From Anodontia alba (taxonomy: Eukaryota > Mollusca > Bivalvia > Lucinida > Lucinidae), in NCBI GenBank assembly GCA_964016985.1, contig OZ024825.1:41803668-41867667 (forward strand): DNA of 64,000 bases, read 5' to 3'. Position numbers and translations under genes: made by a program. Each line of letters starts with the position of its first letter. The stretch's first letter is position 1. This document shows positions 41,092-50,821 of the stretch, piece by piece. The notes beneath the pieces were generated by a model, which did no database searches, was not told the DNA's origin, and was given only the letters and a program-made list of their open reading frames with translations.

Positions 41092-41424
41092 CCGTATTCG
41101 ACCTAATTACCGCACAGTGCGCTTAGGTTTTTGAAAATATGACTCTACTTACTAAGGATACCCTTAAAAACAAATATCAGCAAAGGCCTTATTTGGTGTT
41201 TATGCGATTTTTTTTTTTTTTTTTTTCTGATTTTCTTTATTAAAACATATGTTGTGGGTACTCATTTGAATTGCATCGACAAGTTGATGCAATTCAAATG
41301 GGTACCCACAACATATGCCTTTATAAAGAAGTGGACAAAAAGTACACTGGCTGTAATTTGAAGACTATGGAATTGCTTGACTGTGCGCTTATAGGAGTAT
41401 GTGCGGTAATTAGGTCGAATACGG
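41092..41424. mobile_element. Family L element with nested family D
   Basis: Perfect 24 bp terminal inverted repeats (41092-41115 and 41401-41424, starting CCGTATTCGACCTAATTACC). Subterminal CACAGTGCGCTTAGG and CTGTGCGCTTATAGG follow. The interior is a family D hairpin (41220-41345). Confidence 0.85.
41220..41345. mobile_element. Family D hairpin nested in family L
   Basis: Stem CATATGTTGTGGGTACTCAT with a distinct apex TGAATTGCATCGACAAGTTG, so the loop differs from the AGAAGCACCTC type. Confidence 0.8.
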
Positions 41425-41431
41425 TGCTTTA

Positions 41432-41530
41432 GCCAGTAATTGACAACTGCTCTTCTTGAGTGGGATTCGAACTTCTGACCTGTGGATCTGCAGTCAAATG
41501 TGTTATCGTAGATTATTACAACCATGCACC
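41432..41530 (-). mobile_element. tRNA-derived SINE, 3' part
   Basis: On the minus strand AGTTCGAATCCC is B-box-like, followed by AAGAAGAGCAGTTGTCAATT and ACTGGC. The same tail is downstream of the tRNA-like head at 51055. The A-box is degenerate. Confidence 0.62.
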
Positions 41531-41704
41531 CTAGGCATATGGAGTCAGTGCCAACTTTGTCATGTACATGTGTTAATTCAGCCATGATTTTATGGATCAC
41601 CCATGCACACTTGGTGCCACTATCCATCACCACAGGCCTCCCTGTCCAATTTATACACAACCCAGGGATAATGCAGAAAGGAAAGAGAGAACCAATTTAT
41701 CTTC

Positions 41705-41914
41705 TTAATCCTTGCCATGCTGAATAAATTAAAATGCCACACCTACTTCTAATTTTCAGCCAATCAGATTACTTGATCCAGGTTGTTGATTCCAATTCAC
41801 ATGCTCAGTGACAAACAGTGCAGATCCAGAACAGCTGGCTTCTAAGCCAGCTGATCTGGATCTACACTGTTTGCAAAGGCAGGGTATATCTGAAATCAGC
41901 AGGACCAGGGTTAA
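41705..41914 (+). mobile_element. Family A hairpin MITE
   Basis: TTAATCCTTGCCATGCTGAA to CAGCAGGACCAGGGTTAA. Stem variant AACAGCTGGCTTCTAAGCCA. Confidence 0.88.
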
Positions 41915-41966
41915 AATATTATGTGTTGCTTTTTCATAAGATAGATTTAAATAATCACTGCAATTA

Positions 41967-42152
41967 TTAACACTTTGCATGCACAGCAGACAGCATTTTG
42001 AAATATTTTCCTTATTTTCCCAGTAATTAGGATTTGACATTTCATGCAAATGTCTCCTTTAGAGATGAAGTGTCAGATCCTATTTTAAAGGAAAATTAGG
42101 AAAAATATCATTTGCTGTCTGCTGAATTTGCCAACAGCATGCTAAGTGTTAA
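41967..42152 (+). mobile_element. Family C hairpin MITE
   Basis: TTAACACTTTGCATGCACAG to GCATGCTAAGTGTTAA. The right arm is shortened at GATGAAGTGTCAGATCC. Confidence 0.85.
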
Positions 42153-42179
42153 TGAAAATGCACCATAGGCATCTTTACA

Positions 42180-42270
42180 AACTAGGCCATGTCAAGCAAA
42201 AAAGGTGTCTTTTAAGGATATGCAAAATATGCAGATTCAGATCATCCTGCACATCTGGGGCTTCAGAAAA
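42180..42270. repeat. Dispersed AGATTCAGATCATCCTGCAC repeat
   Basis: AAGCAAAAAAGGTGTCTTTT, ATATGCAAAATATGCAG and AGATTCAGATCATCCTGCAC recur at 61295-61360. Confidence 0.55.
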
Positions 42271-42281
42271 AAGTCCATGAA

Positions 42282-42491
42282 CCCTTCAAGTGCTGCTTAC
42301 AACTGCAGCAGACAATATTTTGATTTTATTTTTTTTTTTTTTTTTTTTTGTATTTTTCAGAGACAATGAGATGACCTTTCATGTAAATCAGATGATCCAC
42401 ATTAAATGTTTATTTGTTTTCCCTACAAAAATAAGAAAAAAAAAGAAGTAAAAAACAGTCGTCTGCTGCAGATTGGCACTTTGATGGTTAA
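42282..42491 (+). mobile_element. Family B hairpin MITE
   Basis: TGAACCCTTCAAGTGCTGCT to GGCACTTTGATGGTTAA, with a ~23-base T-run in the left arm. A solo right end (ATGTCGTCTGCAACTATTTT) follows at 42553-42598. Confidence 0.75.
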
Positions 42492-42604
42492 AAAGACATA
42501 ATTCAAATGAGATGGTACACAGAGGCATTAAATTCGTAAAGCATCAAAATAAAAAAATGTATGTCGTCTGCAACTATTTTTGCTTTTTATAGGGTTAATA
42601 TCTT

Positions 42605-42900
42605 CTATAGCCGCCAATATATTAAATATCCTAAATTATTCAGACTCCTAAACGCTTAGCACTATGGGTAAAACATATTGAAATATATTTCTTATTTTTC
42701 CAAAAAAACAGGATTTGATAGTTCATGCAAATTGTCTCCACTGGAAACAATTTGCATGAAATGTCAAATCATGTTTTCTGGGAAAAATAATAAGAATACC
42801 ATCATTTTGTTGTCTGCTGAATTAGCCCAGAGAAAGGTAAGGTTAACTCCTTATGTATCTTGTCCTAAAATCTGAAAATGTCCATTATTTCTATACGTAG
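42605..42900 (+). mobile_element. Family E left part split by family C
   Basis: TATCCTAAATTATTCAGACT precedes the family C copy and ACTCCTTATGTATCTTGTCC, AAAATCTGAAAATGTCCATT follow it; uninterrupted family E reads TTCAGACACC-TTAACTCC-TTACC here. The right half of E is absent. Confidence 0.7.
42652..42846 (+). mobile_element. Family C MITE nested in family E
   Basis: ACGCTTAGCACTATGGGTAA to AAGGTAAGGTTAA. Apex TCTCCACTGGAAACA and arms pair well. The host TTAA is kept on the right only. Confidence 0.83.
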
Positions 42901-42904
42901 CTCC

Positions 42905-43055
42905 AGATAAGGCAATTTTATAAACTGAAAAGTACTGACATTTTTCTTATCTTGCCACAAACTCATATGAGCCACAACGTGAGAAAACATACCTTCTGAC
43001 ATATGCACCCATAGAAGACTCAAATCAGCCTGCGCATCAACTCGATCTGATCAGA
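42905..43055. repeat. Family D scrap plus CAGATCAGCCTGCGCATC repeat
   Basis: CCAGATAAGGCAATTTTATA, then GAGCCACAACGTGAGAAAAC, CATACCTTCTGACATATGC and AAATCAGCCTGCGCATCAAC. The latter recurs inverted at 44375-44460. Confidence 0.5.
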
Positions 43056-43058
43056 GTA

Positions 43059-43280
43059 CAGTAAATGTCTTAAAATTTGATCAGAGTACAGTAAGTGTCT
43101 GACAAAATGGCATATGCAAACAGTGCAGATCCAGATCAGACGGCTCCTTCAGGAGCAGTCTGATCAGGGTCTACACTGTTTGCCATTCCACAAAGTGTTT
43201 TAAGAAACATCTGCATAAAAAGCAAAATTTAGGCCAAAAACATATGAAATAAAGTGTTGGAAATTTTAGGACATTTACCG
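43059..43280 (+). mobile_element. Family I hairpin element
   Basis: TA-flanked ends CAGTAAATGTCTTAAAATTT and AAATTTTAGGACATTTACCG. A ~30 bp direct duplication (TTGATCAGAGTACAGTAA) at the left. Core GCAAACAGTGCAGATCCAGA, apex GGCTCCTTCAGGAGC. Confidence 0.85.
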
Positions 43281-43283
43281 TAA

Positions 43284-43664
43284 TCATTGTCTGCATGAAG
43301 AAACTTTGCATAATTGGCTGATGGCTATGCTTCACTCTTTAATTGCACAATGGCAGTTCAGGCCTCAGACTCAATGACAGCCTCTTCGTAAAACTTTAAC
43401 CAGTGGGTTGGGGCTTAACGATTTGTCTTTGGCTTGGCCCGCCATGGTTCAACTATTGGTTTTCATTTACTTCGTCAAACAGTAGAATTAGCCATGAGTA
43501 CTCGTCTTTGATTATCATAGTGATGAATTTGATTTTTATGTTTTCGCTTTGATGCATTGACTGAGTTGGTAGCCTTAATGTGAACCCAATTTTTATGTTT
43601 TTCTGTATTAAGGGTTACATCGGGACCCAGGGGGAAGCTGGCTGGCCGTAAAAGTGCTTTAAAC
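43284..43664. other. No recognisable feature
   Basis: Mixed-composition sequence without hairpin ends or exon signature; C-run at 43665-43676. Confidence 0.45.
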
Positions 43665-43890
43665 CCCCCCCCCCGGTGGTTTATTCTACTGACCATTTTA
43701 AGGCGGTGGTCCCGGTGTTAGTCTTACTCTTTGTTACTTTGTGGTTTATTCTACGAGGCAATTTGTTTTATGTCTTGCCTTGTGTTATTTTGTTCTTGTG
43801 TTTTTCAATCCTTTTAGCATTGCGATTACCTCAATTGGGGAAGAGAGAGCTAGTCTTGGTGCCTTTTGTACGTTTTTTGATTTGCACCTA

Positions 43891-44247
43891 CAGTCGATCC
43901 TCAATAGCTCGAACACCGATGGTTCGTTTAACATGGCTAATTCTAACTCGTTTTCTAGTCCCTATGAAATTCTTCCGATTGCTCAAGAAAACAAATATAT
44001 AGGGAAATTTTCTTAGTTCATCATGAAATTTTATGCTGTGTGTACTCATTAGAATCACTCATCGAGGCAATTCTAATGATTACACGCAACATACCATTAT
44101 TGTATAGAAGATCGAAAAGACTTCCCTAAAGTATCGCCATTTGCTTCCTGACCTGGTGCCATGATAAACCCTCAGTGGCTCAAACTACCTATATCTCGAA
44201 CAAATTTCCATGGTCCCAAAGATTTTCGAGCCATTGAGATTCGACTG
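43891..44247. mobile_element. pogo/Tigger-type MITE with nested family D
   Basis: CAGTCGATCCTCAATAGCTC and GAGCCATTGAGATTCGACTG are terminal inverted repeats; TA flanks both ends (43889-43890, 44248-44249). A family D hairpin occupies ~43995-44125. Confidence 0.85.
43995..44130. mobile_element. Family D hairpin (nested)
   Basis: GCTGTGTGTACTCATTAGAA, TCACTCATCGAGGCAATTCT, AATGATTACACGCAACAT; flanks GGGAAATTTTCTTAG and AAGACTTCCCT. Confidence 0.72.
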
Positions 44248-44339
44248 TATTTGGTTTTGTCTGATTCCTCTTTCTCTTGGTGTCTGTGAAGGGCTGCGGT
44301 GTGTGATTGTAGCACTCCCTGGACTTCTCTCTTACCCTT

Positions 44340-44475
44340 TTTTTTTTTTCCAAAATGCGCCCAGTGATGATTCTGGTCAGACTGCATGACTGCACAGGCT
44401 GATCTGAATCTTCACTGGGCACATATCTGAAGGTATGTTTTCTAATATTGTGGGTCATATGTTGATCTTAAACAT
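44340..44475. repeat. Dispersed repeat with CAGGCTGATCTGAATCTTCA
   Basis: ACTGCATGACTGCACAGGCT, GATCTGAATCTTCACTGGGC and AGGTATGTTTTCTAATATTG, inverse of the block at 42955-43050. Confidence 0.5.
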
Positions 44476-44508
44476 CAGAAGTGCCTTACTGAGGTGCTTC
44501 TAATATGT

Positions 44509-44700
44509 ATGGTAAATGTCCTAAAATTTCATACACCAAAGTTACTTATAAAATGGCATATACAAACAGTGCTGACCCAGAACCTGCTGGATGAGTGCCA
44601 AATGTGTACACCTTGATCAGATGTCCCATTCTGTAGCATCTGGTATGGGTCTTTGCTGTTTGCTCAGGCTTGTTTGTCCCAAGATTTAAGGTAAATATCT
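44509..44700 (+). mobile_element. Chimera of family I left half and family E right half
   Basis: ATGGTAAATGTCCTAAAATT and TATACAAACAGTGCTGACCC are family I. From CTGCTGGATGAGTGCCAAAT to CCCAAGATTTAAGGTAAATA the sequence is family E. The join is at the core. Confidence 0.75.
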
Positions 44701-44707
44701 CTGTAAG

Positions 44708-44811
44708 CAGCCAGCATTCTTTATAAATCTATAGCGGGCTGTTATCGGCCCATCAGGGTAGCTGACGGGCCAATAACGGCCCGCTATAGATTTATAAAGA
44801 ATGCTAGCTGG
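44708..44811. repeat. ~104 bp hairpin, 48 bp arms
   Basis: GCATTCTTTATAAATCTATA and its inverse TATAGATTTATAAAGAATGC flank GCGGGCTGTTATCGGCCC / GGGCCAATAACGGCCCGC around GGGTAGC. Only about four mismatches. No other copy in the window. Confidence 0.93.
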
Positions 44812-44883
44812 GATCATAGTAAAAGTGCCTCATTACACTGTGCAGATACACAGGTTGATCTGGGTGTTCACAGTATGCATAGC

Positions 44884-45772
44884 TTCAAAGGGAATGCAAA
44901 GCTTCAAAGAAAATTCACCGCATCAAAGAGAATGCAGAGCTTCAAAGAAAATATACAGCATCAAAAAGAATGCAGAGCTTCAAAATGAATGCACAGCTTC
45001 AAAGAGCACAGATTCAAAGAAACTGCAGCTTCAAAGAGAATTTATAGCTTCAAAGAGAATGCACAGCTTCAAATCAACTGTACAGCTTCAAAGAGAAGGC
45101 ACAGCTTCAAAGAGAATGCAGAGATTCAAAGCAAATGCACAGCTTCAAAGAGAATGCAGTTTCAAAGAGAATGCATAGCTTCAAAGGGAATGCTCAGCTC
45201 CAAAAATGCACAGCTTCAAAGAGAATGCACAGCTTAAAATGCACAGCTTCAAAGAAAACACAATTCAAAGAGAATGCACAGCTTAAGAGAATGCACAGCT
45301 CCACAAATGCAAAGCTTTAAAGGGAATGCTCAGTTTCAAAGAGAATGCACAGCTTCAAAGAAAATACACAGCTTCAAAGAGAATGCACAGCTTCAAAGAG
45401 AATGCACAGCTCCACAAATGCAAAGCTTTAAAGGGAATGCTCAGTTTCAAAGAGAATGCACAGCTTCAAAGAGAATGCACAGCTTCAAAGAGAATGTACA
45501 GCTTCAAAGAGAATGCACAGCTTCATAGAGAATGCACAGCTCCAAAGACAATGCACAGCTTCAAAGAGAATGCACAGTTTCAACGAGAATGCACAGTTTC
45601 AACGAGAATGCTCAGCTTCAAAGAGAATGCACAGCTCCAAAGAGAATGCACAGCTTCAAAGAGAATGCACAGCTCCAAAGAGTATGCATTGCTTCAAGGT
45701 GAATGCACAGCTTCAAAGAGAATGCACAGTTTCAAAGAGAATGCACAGCTTCAAAGAGAATGCATGGCAGTC
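44884..45772 (+). repeat. 19 bp minisatellite, ~45 copies
   Basis: Unit CAGCTTCAAAGAGAATGCA, with short (9-15 bp) truncated units interspersed. The unit lacks stop codons in all three forward frames, so 100-150-residue open frames with a 19-residue period (SFKENAQLQRECTASKRMH) overlap one another. Nothing suggests they are translated. A segment around CTCCACAAATGCAAAGCTTT is itself repeated at ~45297 and ~45408. Confidence 0.97.
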
Positions 45773-45779
45773 ACCAGAT

Positions 45780-46001
45780 TTAACCCTTAAACCACCAATC
45801 ACAATTGCAACAGGAGACATTTTGAATTATGTTTTATTATTATTATTTTTAAGAAATTAAGACTTGTCATTTCATGTGAATTTTCTGCCAAAGCAGACAA
45901 TTCACAGGAAATATCAAGATTTATTTTTGCTAGAAAAAAAATGATTTAAAAAAATGAGAATGTCATTTGCTACAAATTTTGCTTGGCAATTTCAGGGTTA
46001 A
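45780..46001 (+). mobile_element. Family B hairpin MITE, full length
   Basis: TTAACCCTTAAACCACCAAT to GCAATTTCAGGGTTAA with both TTAA sites. The outer 22 bp match the left end of family F copy 53320 at all but two positions. Reference copy for B. Confidence 0.9.
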
Positions 46002-46562
46002 AGATCAAGTTGCTCATCCTCAAAAATGACTAAGGAACATCAGCTTCAAAGACCTTTTCACTTGGCATGGTCCAACATGTTAATCCGGTTTACATAGCAA
46101 TTGCTTCTGGCCAAAAATATCAGATGATTGTGAAATGACCAGCAATTGCTGCTGGTTAAATACATCAGCTGACTGGGAAATGACCGCTATATATGACGCA
46201 GATTTTGACAAAGGTGACCATTTAATCATTGTACTGTCCTATAATCTACACCGCACATTTAGTATCAAATAACATCATCTTCACTACCCCAAGGAAGTTT
46301 GAAAGGCCAAACTGATAATTCATAGGTCAAGATCAGATTCTCTTTTCAACCAAAAACTGCTGATATTTTCTTTATTTGTCTGAGAAAATATACACTGTGG
46401 GTTAATAGAATGGTGAATTGGCTCAACCTGCTTAGACAAACAAGATAACTGTTTCTCTGGATACTCAGTTTATCTAGAACTTACCAAATTTAAGTATTTA
46501 TTATTTTCCTCATTTGTTTGTTGTTTTTTGTTGTTGTTGTTTTTCTTTTTGTTTGTTTGTTT
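46002..46562. other. No recognisable feature; (GTTT)n before the mariner
   Basis: AT-rich. TTTGTTTGTTTG-type simple repeat from about 46512 ends at the mariner insertion site. Confidence 0.45.
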
Positions 46563-46563
46563 A

Positions 46564-47905
46564 CGAGGGTCCTGCAAAAAGTTTTGTCACTGGATTCGGA
46601 TTACTTCAGTACTACGTTTTATCAAACATATTTTTATTACAAACCTTCAAAGTATTCTCCCTTTACTGAAACACATTTTTGTAACCTTTTTACCCAGTCG
46701 AGAAAAGCAGATAAATAGTCTTCTTTTGGCATCTGTTGGAGACACTGATAAATAGCGCTGCCAAGAGAACTTCTAGACGTATACTTATTTCCAGAAAGCA
46801 TTTTCTTAAGCCTTGGAAATAAAAAGAAGTCACAGGGACTCAGGTCAGGTGAATAAGGTGGATGGTTTTAAACTTTCATCTTTTCAGAAGCCAAAGAAGA
46901 CTTAACAACCTCACACTTATGAGAGGAGGCGTTGTCATGTAAAAGGTGGACTCCTGGCCATCCTTTGCTTGGTCGTTTCTTATTGTAAAACTCTTTCACT
47001 TTCTTCAGTACAGAATTCTTGTAGAATTGGCCAGTGACTGTATGACCAGATGGACAAGACACTTGAATGACTGGCCCACTTGAATTAAAGAAAATTGCGT
47101 ACAACATCTTTTTCAAACTTATGCTTCTCTTGGCAATACATGGGCGTTTTTGATCTTTTCGCTTCCACTGCTTATTATCAGCCCTTCTTTGTGGCTCAAA
47201 CATGTGCACCCAGGTTTCATCACCTGTTAGCAAGTTAGAAATAACCCGACCATTACAGCCTTTGTATGTTTTCAAAAGTTCCCGGGCACATTTAAGGCGT
47301 TGTGTCTCTTGCTCCTCAGTGAGCAAATGAAGTACCCACCTAGCGCAAACCTTTCTCAGGTCCAAACGCTTTTTCAGAATTGTTTGCACACTGCCTTCTG
47401 ATATGCCAGTACAACTAACTATATCTTTAACAGACAATCGCGCATCCTGTTCGACCACAATCTTTACAGCAGCAATGTTAGCCTTGGTAACAGAGGTTTT
47501 AGGCCTTCCAGGACAGGTATCATCTTGAACAGAAAATTTCCAAGCTTTAAAAGCTTTAACCCACCTAAAAACTGTGCGCATTGAAATGGTCTGAGGTCCA
47601 TATATACCACACAATTAATTAAATATCTGCTTTGCATCTATATTAAGCCTAATGCGGCATTTAATATAGCTACGAATTTCAGTCTTCTGGTCCATGTTCC
47701 AATGTTACAAGTAAATTGGTCAGTGTATATGACTGCATCAATTTCAATTTGAAATAACTCGGTCAGTTTGAAAGCAATTTGCACGAAATAAACGGGTATC
47801 ATTAGCTATTCAACACACCATTCAAGTGCAATGAAGCATTTTAAAATATACCTGGGATAAAACTAAGGAAGCCTATTAGTGACAGAACTTTTTGCACGAC
47901 CCTCA
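46564..47905 (-). mobile_element. mariner element, 1342 bp
   Basis: 28 bp terminal inverted repeats (46564-46591 and 47878-47905; inner part TGCAAAAAGTT) differ at three positions. TA is duplicated at 46562-46563 and 47906-47907. Between them a single transposase frame runs on the minus strand with a ~210 bp 5' and ~73 bp 3' untranslated part, the normal mariner layout and length. Confidence 0.95.
46637..47695 (-). pseudogene. mariner transposase with two nonsense mutations
   Basis: ATG at 47693-47695 opens MDQKTEIRSYIK and the frame ends at TAA 46637-46639, giving 352 codons, the usual mariner size. In order: N-terminal helix-turn-helix DNA-binding region (TISMRTVFRWVKAFK; GRPKTS; ISEGSVQTILKKRL), linker WVLHLLTEEQ (WVPHxLT in the family), then the catalytic domain with TGDETWVH (D159), HDNASSH (D254) and SPDLSPCDFFLFPRL (D289). 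D254 and D289 are 34 residues apart, so DD34D. Stops at codon 27 (47615-47617, AAT TAA TTG) and codon 276 (46868-46870) interrupt an otherwise unshifted frame. No frameshift or deletion is seen, so inactivation is by point mutation and relatively recent. The TIRs may still be usable in trans (inference). Confidence 0.95.
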
Positions 47906-47919
47906 TATTGTTTTTATGT

Positions 47920-48035
47920 TGTTTTTTTTTTTTTTGTTTTTTTTTTTTGTTTTGTTTTTTTTTCAAGAAAATAGGACTTGATATTTCATATGAAGGCCTA
48001 TTCTCTAAGAAAGATAAGAAAAACATCACAAATCT
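47920..48035. mobile_element. Family B fragment
   Basis: T-rich run, CAAGAAAATAGGACTTGATA, TTTCATATGAAGGCCTATTC. No termini. It starts ~15 bp beyond the mariner. Confidence 0.55.
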
Positions 48036-48234
48036 TTCATGACAAGCATACTCTGAGCAAGCATACTGTACAAATGACAAACTGCTGCTATAGTACTGGC
48101 CTGAGCAAACAGTATAGGTGTCTGTGGCTTATATTTCATGGTCCAGTCATTGGTCATTATATTTTTGGAGACTAATTGATGGATTAATATGAAACTCAAC
48201 ATTTTGCAGAAAATCTTCAATCAGCTTTAACATT

Positions 48235-48397
48235 CAGGGGTGGATCCAAGATTTTTGGACAGGGGGTTCAAATTTGCTGAGGGAGGTTCGATTTGACCAT
48301 CTTACCAATATTTTACAAGAATATTTCCTATGAAAAAGAAATAATTCTAAGGGGTGTTCGACTGAAACCCACTTACCTCCCTCTAAATCTGCCACTG
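48235..48397. mobile_element. 163 bp MITE, possibly hAT-type
   Basis: Ends CAGGGGTGGATCCAAGATTT and AAATCTGCCACTG are imperfect inverted repeats, with ACATT on both sides. CAGGGGCGGAT-type ends are common in hAT-derived MITEs; the target duplication is unclear. Confidence 0.55.
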
Positions 48398-48640
48398 ACA
48401 TTTATTGTGTGACAAGTGTAGACCAAGCTTTTTGTGAAAGTTAATACTTGTAATCAATTGAAAAAGATGAGCCACCCATTGATAATGGTCATCCATTGAT
48501 AATGGTACCAAGGAATACAAACAGTTATATTTTAATGAACAACATTATAAATCCCAAAAGAATAAAAGCACCTACATGATGCATTAAACTGCTGAGTCAC
48601 ACAGGTGGGGAAATAAATTTAGTTCATTATACCTCATCAA
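48398..48640. other. No recognisable feature
   Basis: AT-rich; an ACCCATTGATAATGGTCATC tandem pair near 48475-48505. Confidence 0.4.
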
Positions 48641-48644
48641 ACTT

Positions 48645-48860
48645 ATCATCTAAGCTCCAGATAAGGTGTTCGCCTCACCCCACACCCCAACCTAAAATAC
48701 CGTGTTTTTTTTTTTCTTATTATTTCTCCATGGAAACATATGGTGTTGGTACTCATTAGAAGTGCCTCAGTGAGGTAGTTCTAATGAGTACCAAATCATA
48801 TGTTTTCATGGAGAAATACGTAAAAAATATTTACTGGATACCTTTTCTTTTCTGGGGCTG
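48645..48860. mobile_element. Family D hairpin MITE
   Basis: CTCCAGATAAGGTGTTC at left, stem CATATGGTGTTGGTACTCAT with ATGAGTACCAAATCATATG and ATACCTTTTCTTTTCTGG at right. Confidence 0.75.
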
Positions 48861-48875
48861 TGGCTATCAATGCTG

Positions 48876-49121
48876 TTAACCCTTAAAGCGCCAAGAAAAA
48901 CTGCATCTGAAAATGTCGTCTGTTTATGTCGTCTGCTGAATATTCTTGCAAACTTCTCAAAGCTATTTTTTGCATACCCGCAAACAATGTGGACCCAGAT
49001 CAGACTGCTCCTAAAGGAGCAGTCTGATCTGGGTCCACACTTTTTGCAGAAATGACTTTTAAAATCACAAGCAGAAGACAAAGCAGACGACAATTGTTGT
49101 GATTGGCGCTTTAAGGGTTAA
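48876..49121 (-). mobile_element. Family F hairpin MITE
   Basis: TTAACCCTTAAAGCGCCAAG to GATTGGCGCTTTAAGGGTTAA. Core CAATGTGGACCCAGATCAGA, apex CTGCTCCTAAAGGAGCAG, inverse TCTGATCTGGGTCCACAC. TGTCGTCTG occurs twice in the left arm. The five F copies look very alike. Confidence 0.92.
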
Positions 49122-49147
49122 GGGCCTCTATGGCATATTTATACCAC

Positions 49148-49312
49148 TGCACCAGATAAGAGGGGCATTCAAAGAATTGTATTTCTTATTTCTCCATAAA
49201 AACACCATTTTGTGGGTACTCATTAGAAGTTGTCTCACTGGGACGATTCTAAAGAGCACCCACAACACATATTTCATGAGCTGTAAGAAAATTTCCAAAA
49301 AACTGTATGTTT
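49148..49312. mobile_element. Family D hairpin MITE
   Basis: CCAGATAAGAGGGGCATTC at left, then CATTTTGTGGGTACTCATTA, apex TTGTCTCACTGGGACGA, AGCACCCACAACACATAT. Confidence 0.72.
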
Positions 49313-49334
49313 TGTAAAACTCAGCATGCTACCT

Positions 49335-49522
49335 GGACCTAATCACACTGGCAAATTCAGCAGATGACAAACTGATGCTATTTTTCTTATTTTTCCTAGA
49401 AAATAGATTCTGACATGTCATGCAAATTGTCTCCTTAGTGTCAAATCCTATTTTCTATGAAAAATAGGAATAATATATCAAAATGTCATCTGTAGAAAAT
49501 TTTACCCTTCTTGCAAAGTGAT
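49335..49522 (+). mobile_element. Family C copy, right arm shortened
   Basis: GGCAAATTCAGCAGATGACA, GACATGTCATGCAAATTGTC, then TCCTTAG straight into TGTCAAATCCTATTTTC: part of the right arm is missing. Confidence 0.75.
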
Positions 49523-50102
49523 AATTTTTACGTGACAGGTACGAGCGTAACAGGATCAAAAGGTGAAAATTCGCTCATGCAGCACAATGAACTTGGTGAC
49601 CATCTAAGGCCCTGGCAGGCATTAATAGCATGTTGGGTAAAAATTTCAGCAGACAAAATTTTGAAATATTGCATTATTATGATGTTGTAATCTTATGCCA
49701 AATGACGGCGTCTGTCCAATTCAAGCCATTACACAAGATGCATATGGCTGAAAACATTAATTTTAATGGGTAAGTCGTCCAAAATGGCATAAAGTTAGGA
49801 GCGATTGTCGCCAGAATAAAACAAATTCCAGGAACTGTAGCTATATTTTGACGTAAATTTTGGTGCTGGGTTGTATGGAATTTAATTCCGAGCAGTATAG
49901 CATTCTCCGATTTTTAAAATAATGCCCTCCTAGATGACAAAAGCCCCAGATTGTCGACAACCCGCCTGAAATAGCCACATTTTTAGCTTGTGCTACTCAT
50001 GTCCTGATATTCGCGTCACATTTCTTTGCATAACAATTGGCCATGAGTTACGAGACTACTACCCATGATTTTGCAACTTAGACTTTTTTTTTTTATATCT
50101 AA
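49523..50102. other. No recognisable feature
   Basis: Slightly GC-richer than average with scattered CpG. No ORF, hairpin or exon signature found. Confidence 0.45.
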
Positions 50103-50293
50103 TTTAACCTTTAGTACCACTATCCGGGCTAGTTCAGCAGATCACAAATTGATGATATTTTTTTAATTTTTTTTCCAGAAAACAGGATTTGACAGTTCAT
50201 GCAAATTGTCTGCAATGGAGACAATTTGCATGAAATGTCCAATCCTGTTTTCTGGGTAAAAGCTGAAAATCTTATCCAGAGTGCTAAGTGTTG
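50103..50293 (+). mobile_element. Family C hairpin MITE
   Basis: TTAACCTTTAGTACCACTAT at left. Arms AACAGGATTTGACAGTTCAT and ATGAAATGTCCAATCCTGTT; apex TGTCTGCAATGGAGACA. Confidence 0.85.
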
Positions 50294-50394
50294 TTTGTTC
50301 TTTTGACCAGCGTTTTGCAAGCCACAAATCTATTTGTTTTATAATGACCATATCAGTCTTCACCTTGCCCATTTTCAGAGACTAGAATTCAAGG

Positions 50395-50530
50395 TCTATG
50401 TAAACTGTTTGCCACATATCCAGCAGTTTGCAGAAATTGCAATATGCAGCAAAATTGATTTGTTCAAATTCTAGGGCAAGTATGATAAGGAGTTGTGGTG
50501 TCCAAATATTTTAGGCTAAATACGGTATTT
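50395..50530 (-). mobile_element. Family E right part
   Basis: TGTTTGCCACATATCCAGC, GTTCAAATTCTAGGGCAAGT and ATTTTAGGCTAAATACGGTA. Confidence 0.68.
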
Positions 50531-50549
50531 TATTTTTCAAGAACTTTTA

Positions 50550-50726
50550 TCAACCCTTGTCATGCTAAACCCAAATATACTCTGCCCTTGAAAACCAACT
50601 GAACTGGATCTGCACTGTTTGCCATTAAGTATACAAATATAGTAACAATCAGGATCAAGTAATCTGATTGGCTGAAAATTAGAAGTGGGCGTGGCATCCT
50701 AATTTATTCAGCAGGACAAGGGTTAA
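50550..50726 (-). mobile_element. Family A MITE with large apex deletion
   Basis: CAACCCTTGTCATGCTAAAC to CAGCAGGACAAGGGTTAA. The whole left core is gone (CTTGAAAACCAACTGAACTG). Confidence 0.87.
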
Positions 50727-50821
50727 CCTAAGCATTCACACAGACATGGCTCAGCAAACAATTAAGACCCAAAGAAGCAGTTTCGTAAGGATCTACACTG
50801 TCACTTTTAAAAACATCAACT

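Noticed and set aside
41262..41660. 132-codon minus-strand frame
   Set aside because: It spans a family D stem, the family L right arm and a SINE, so it is a transposon by-product.
43676..44016. Hydrophobic 108- and 91-codon frames as a membrane protein
   Set aside because: Two overlapping frames, T-rich composition, and the distal part lies in a MITE with a nested family D hairpin.
45326..45860. Overlapping 134-154 codon open frames as a repetitive secreted or structural protein
   Set aside because: They arise from a stop-free 19 bp minisatellite; several frames are open at once and units are truncated without regard to phase.
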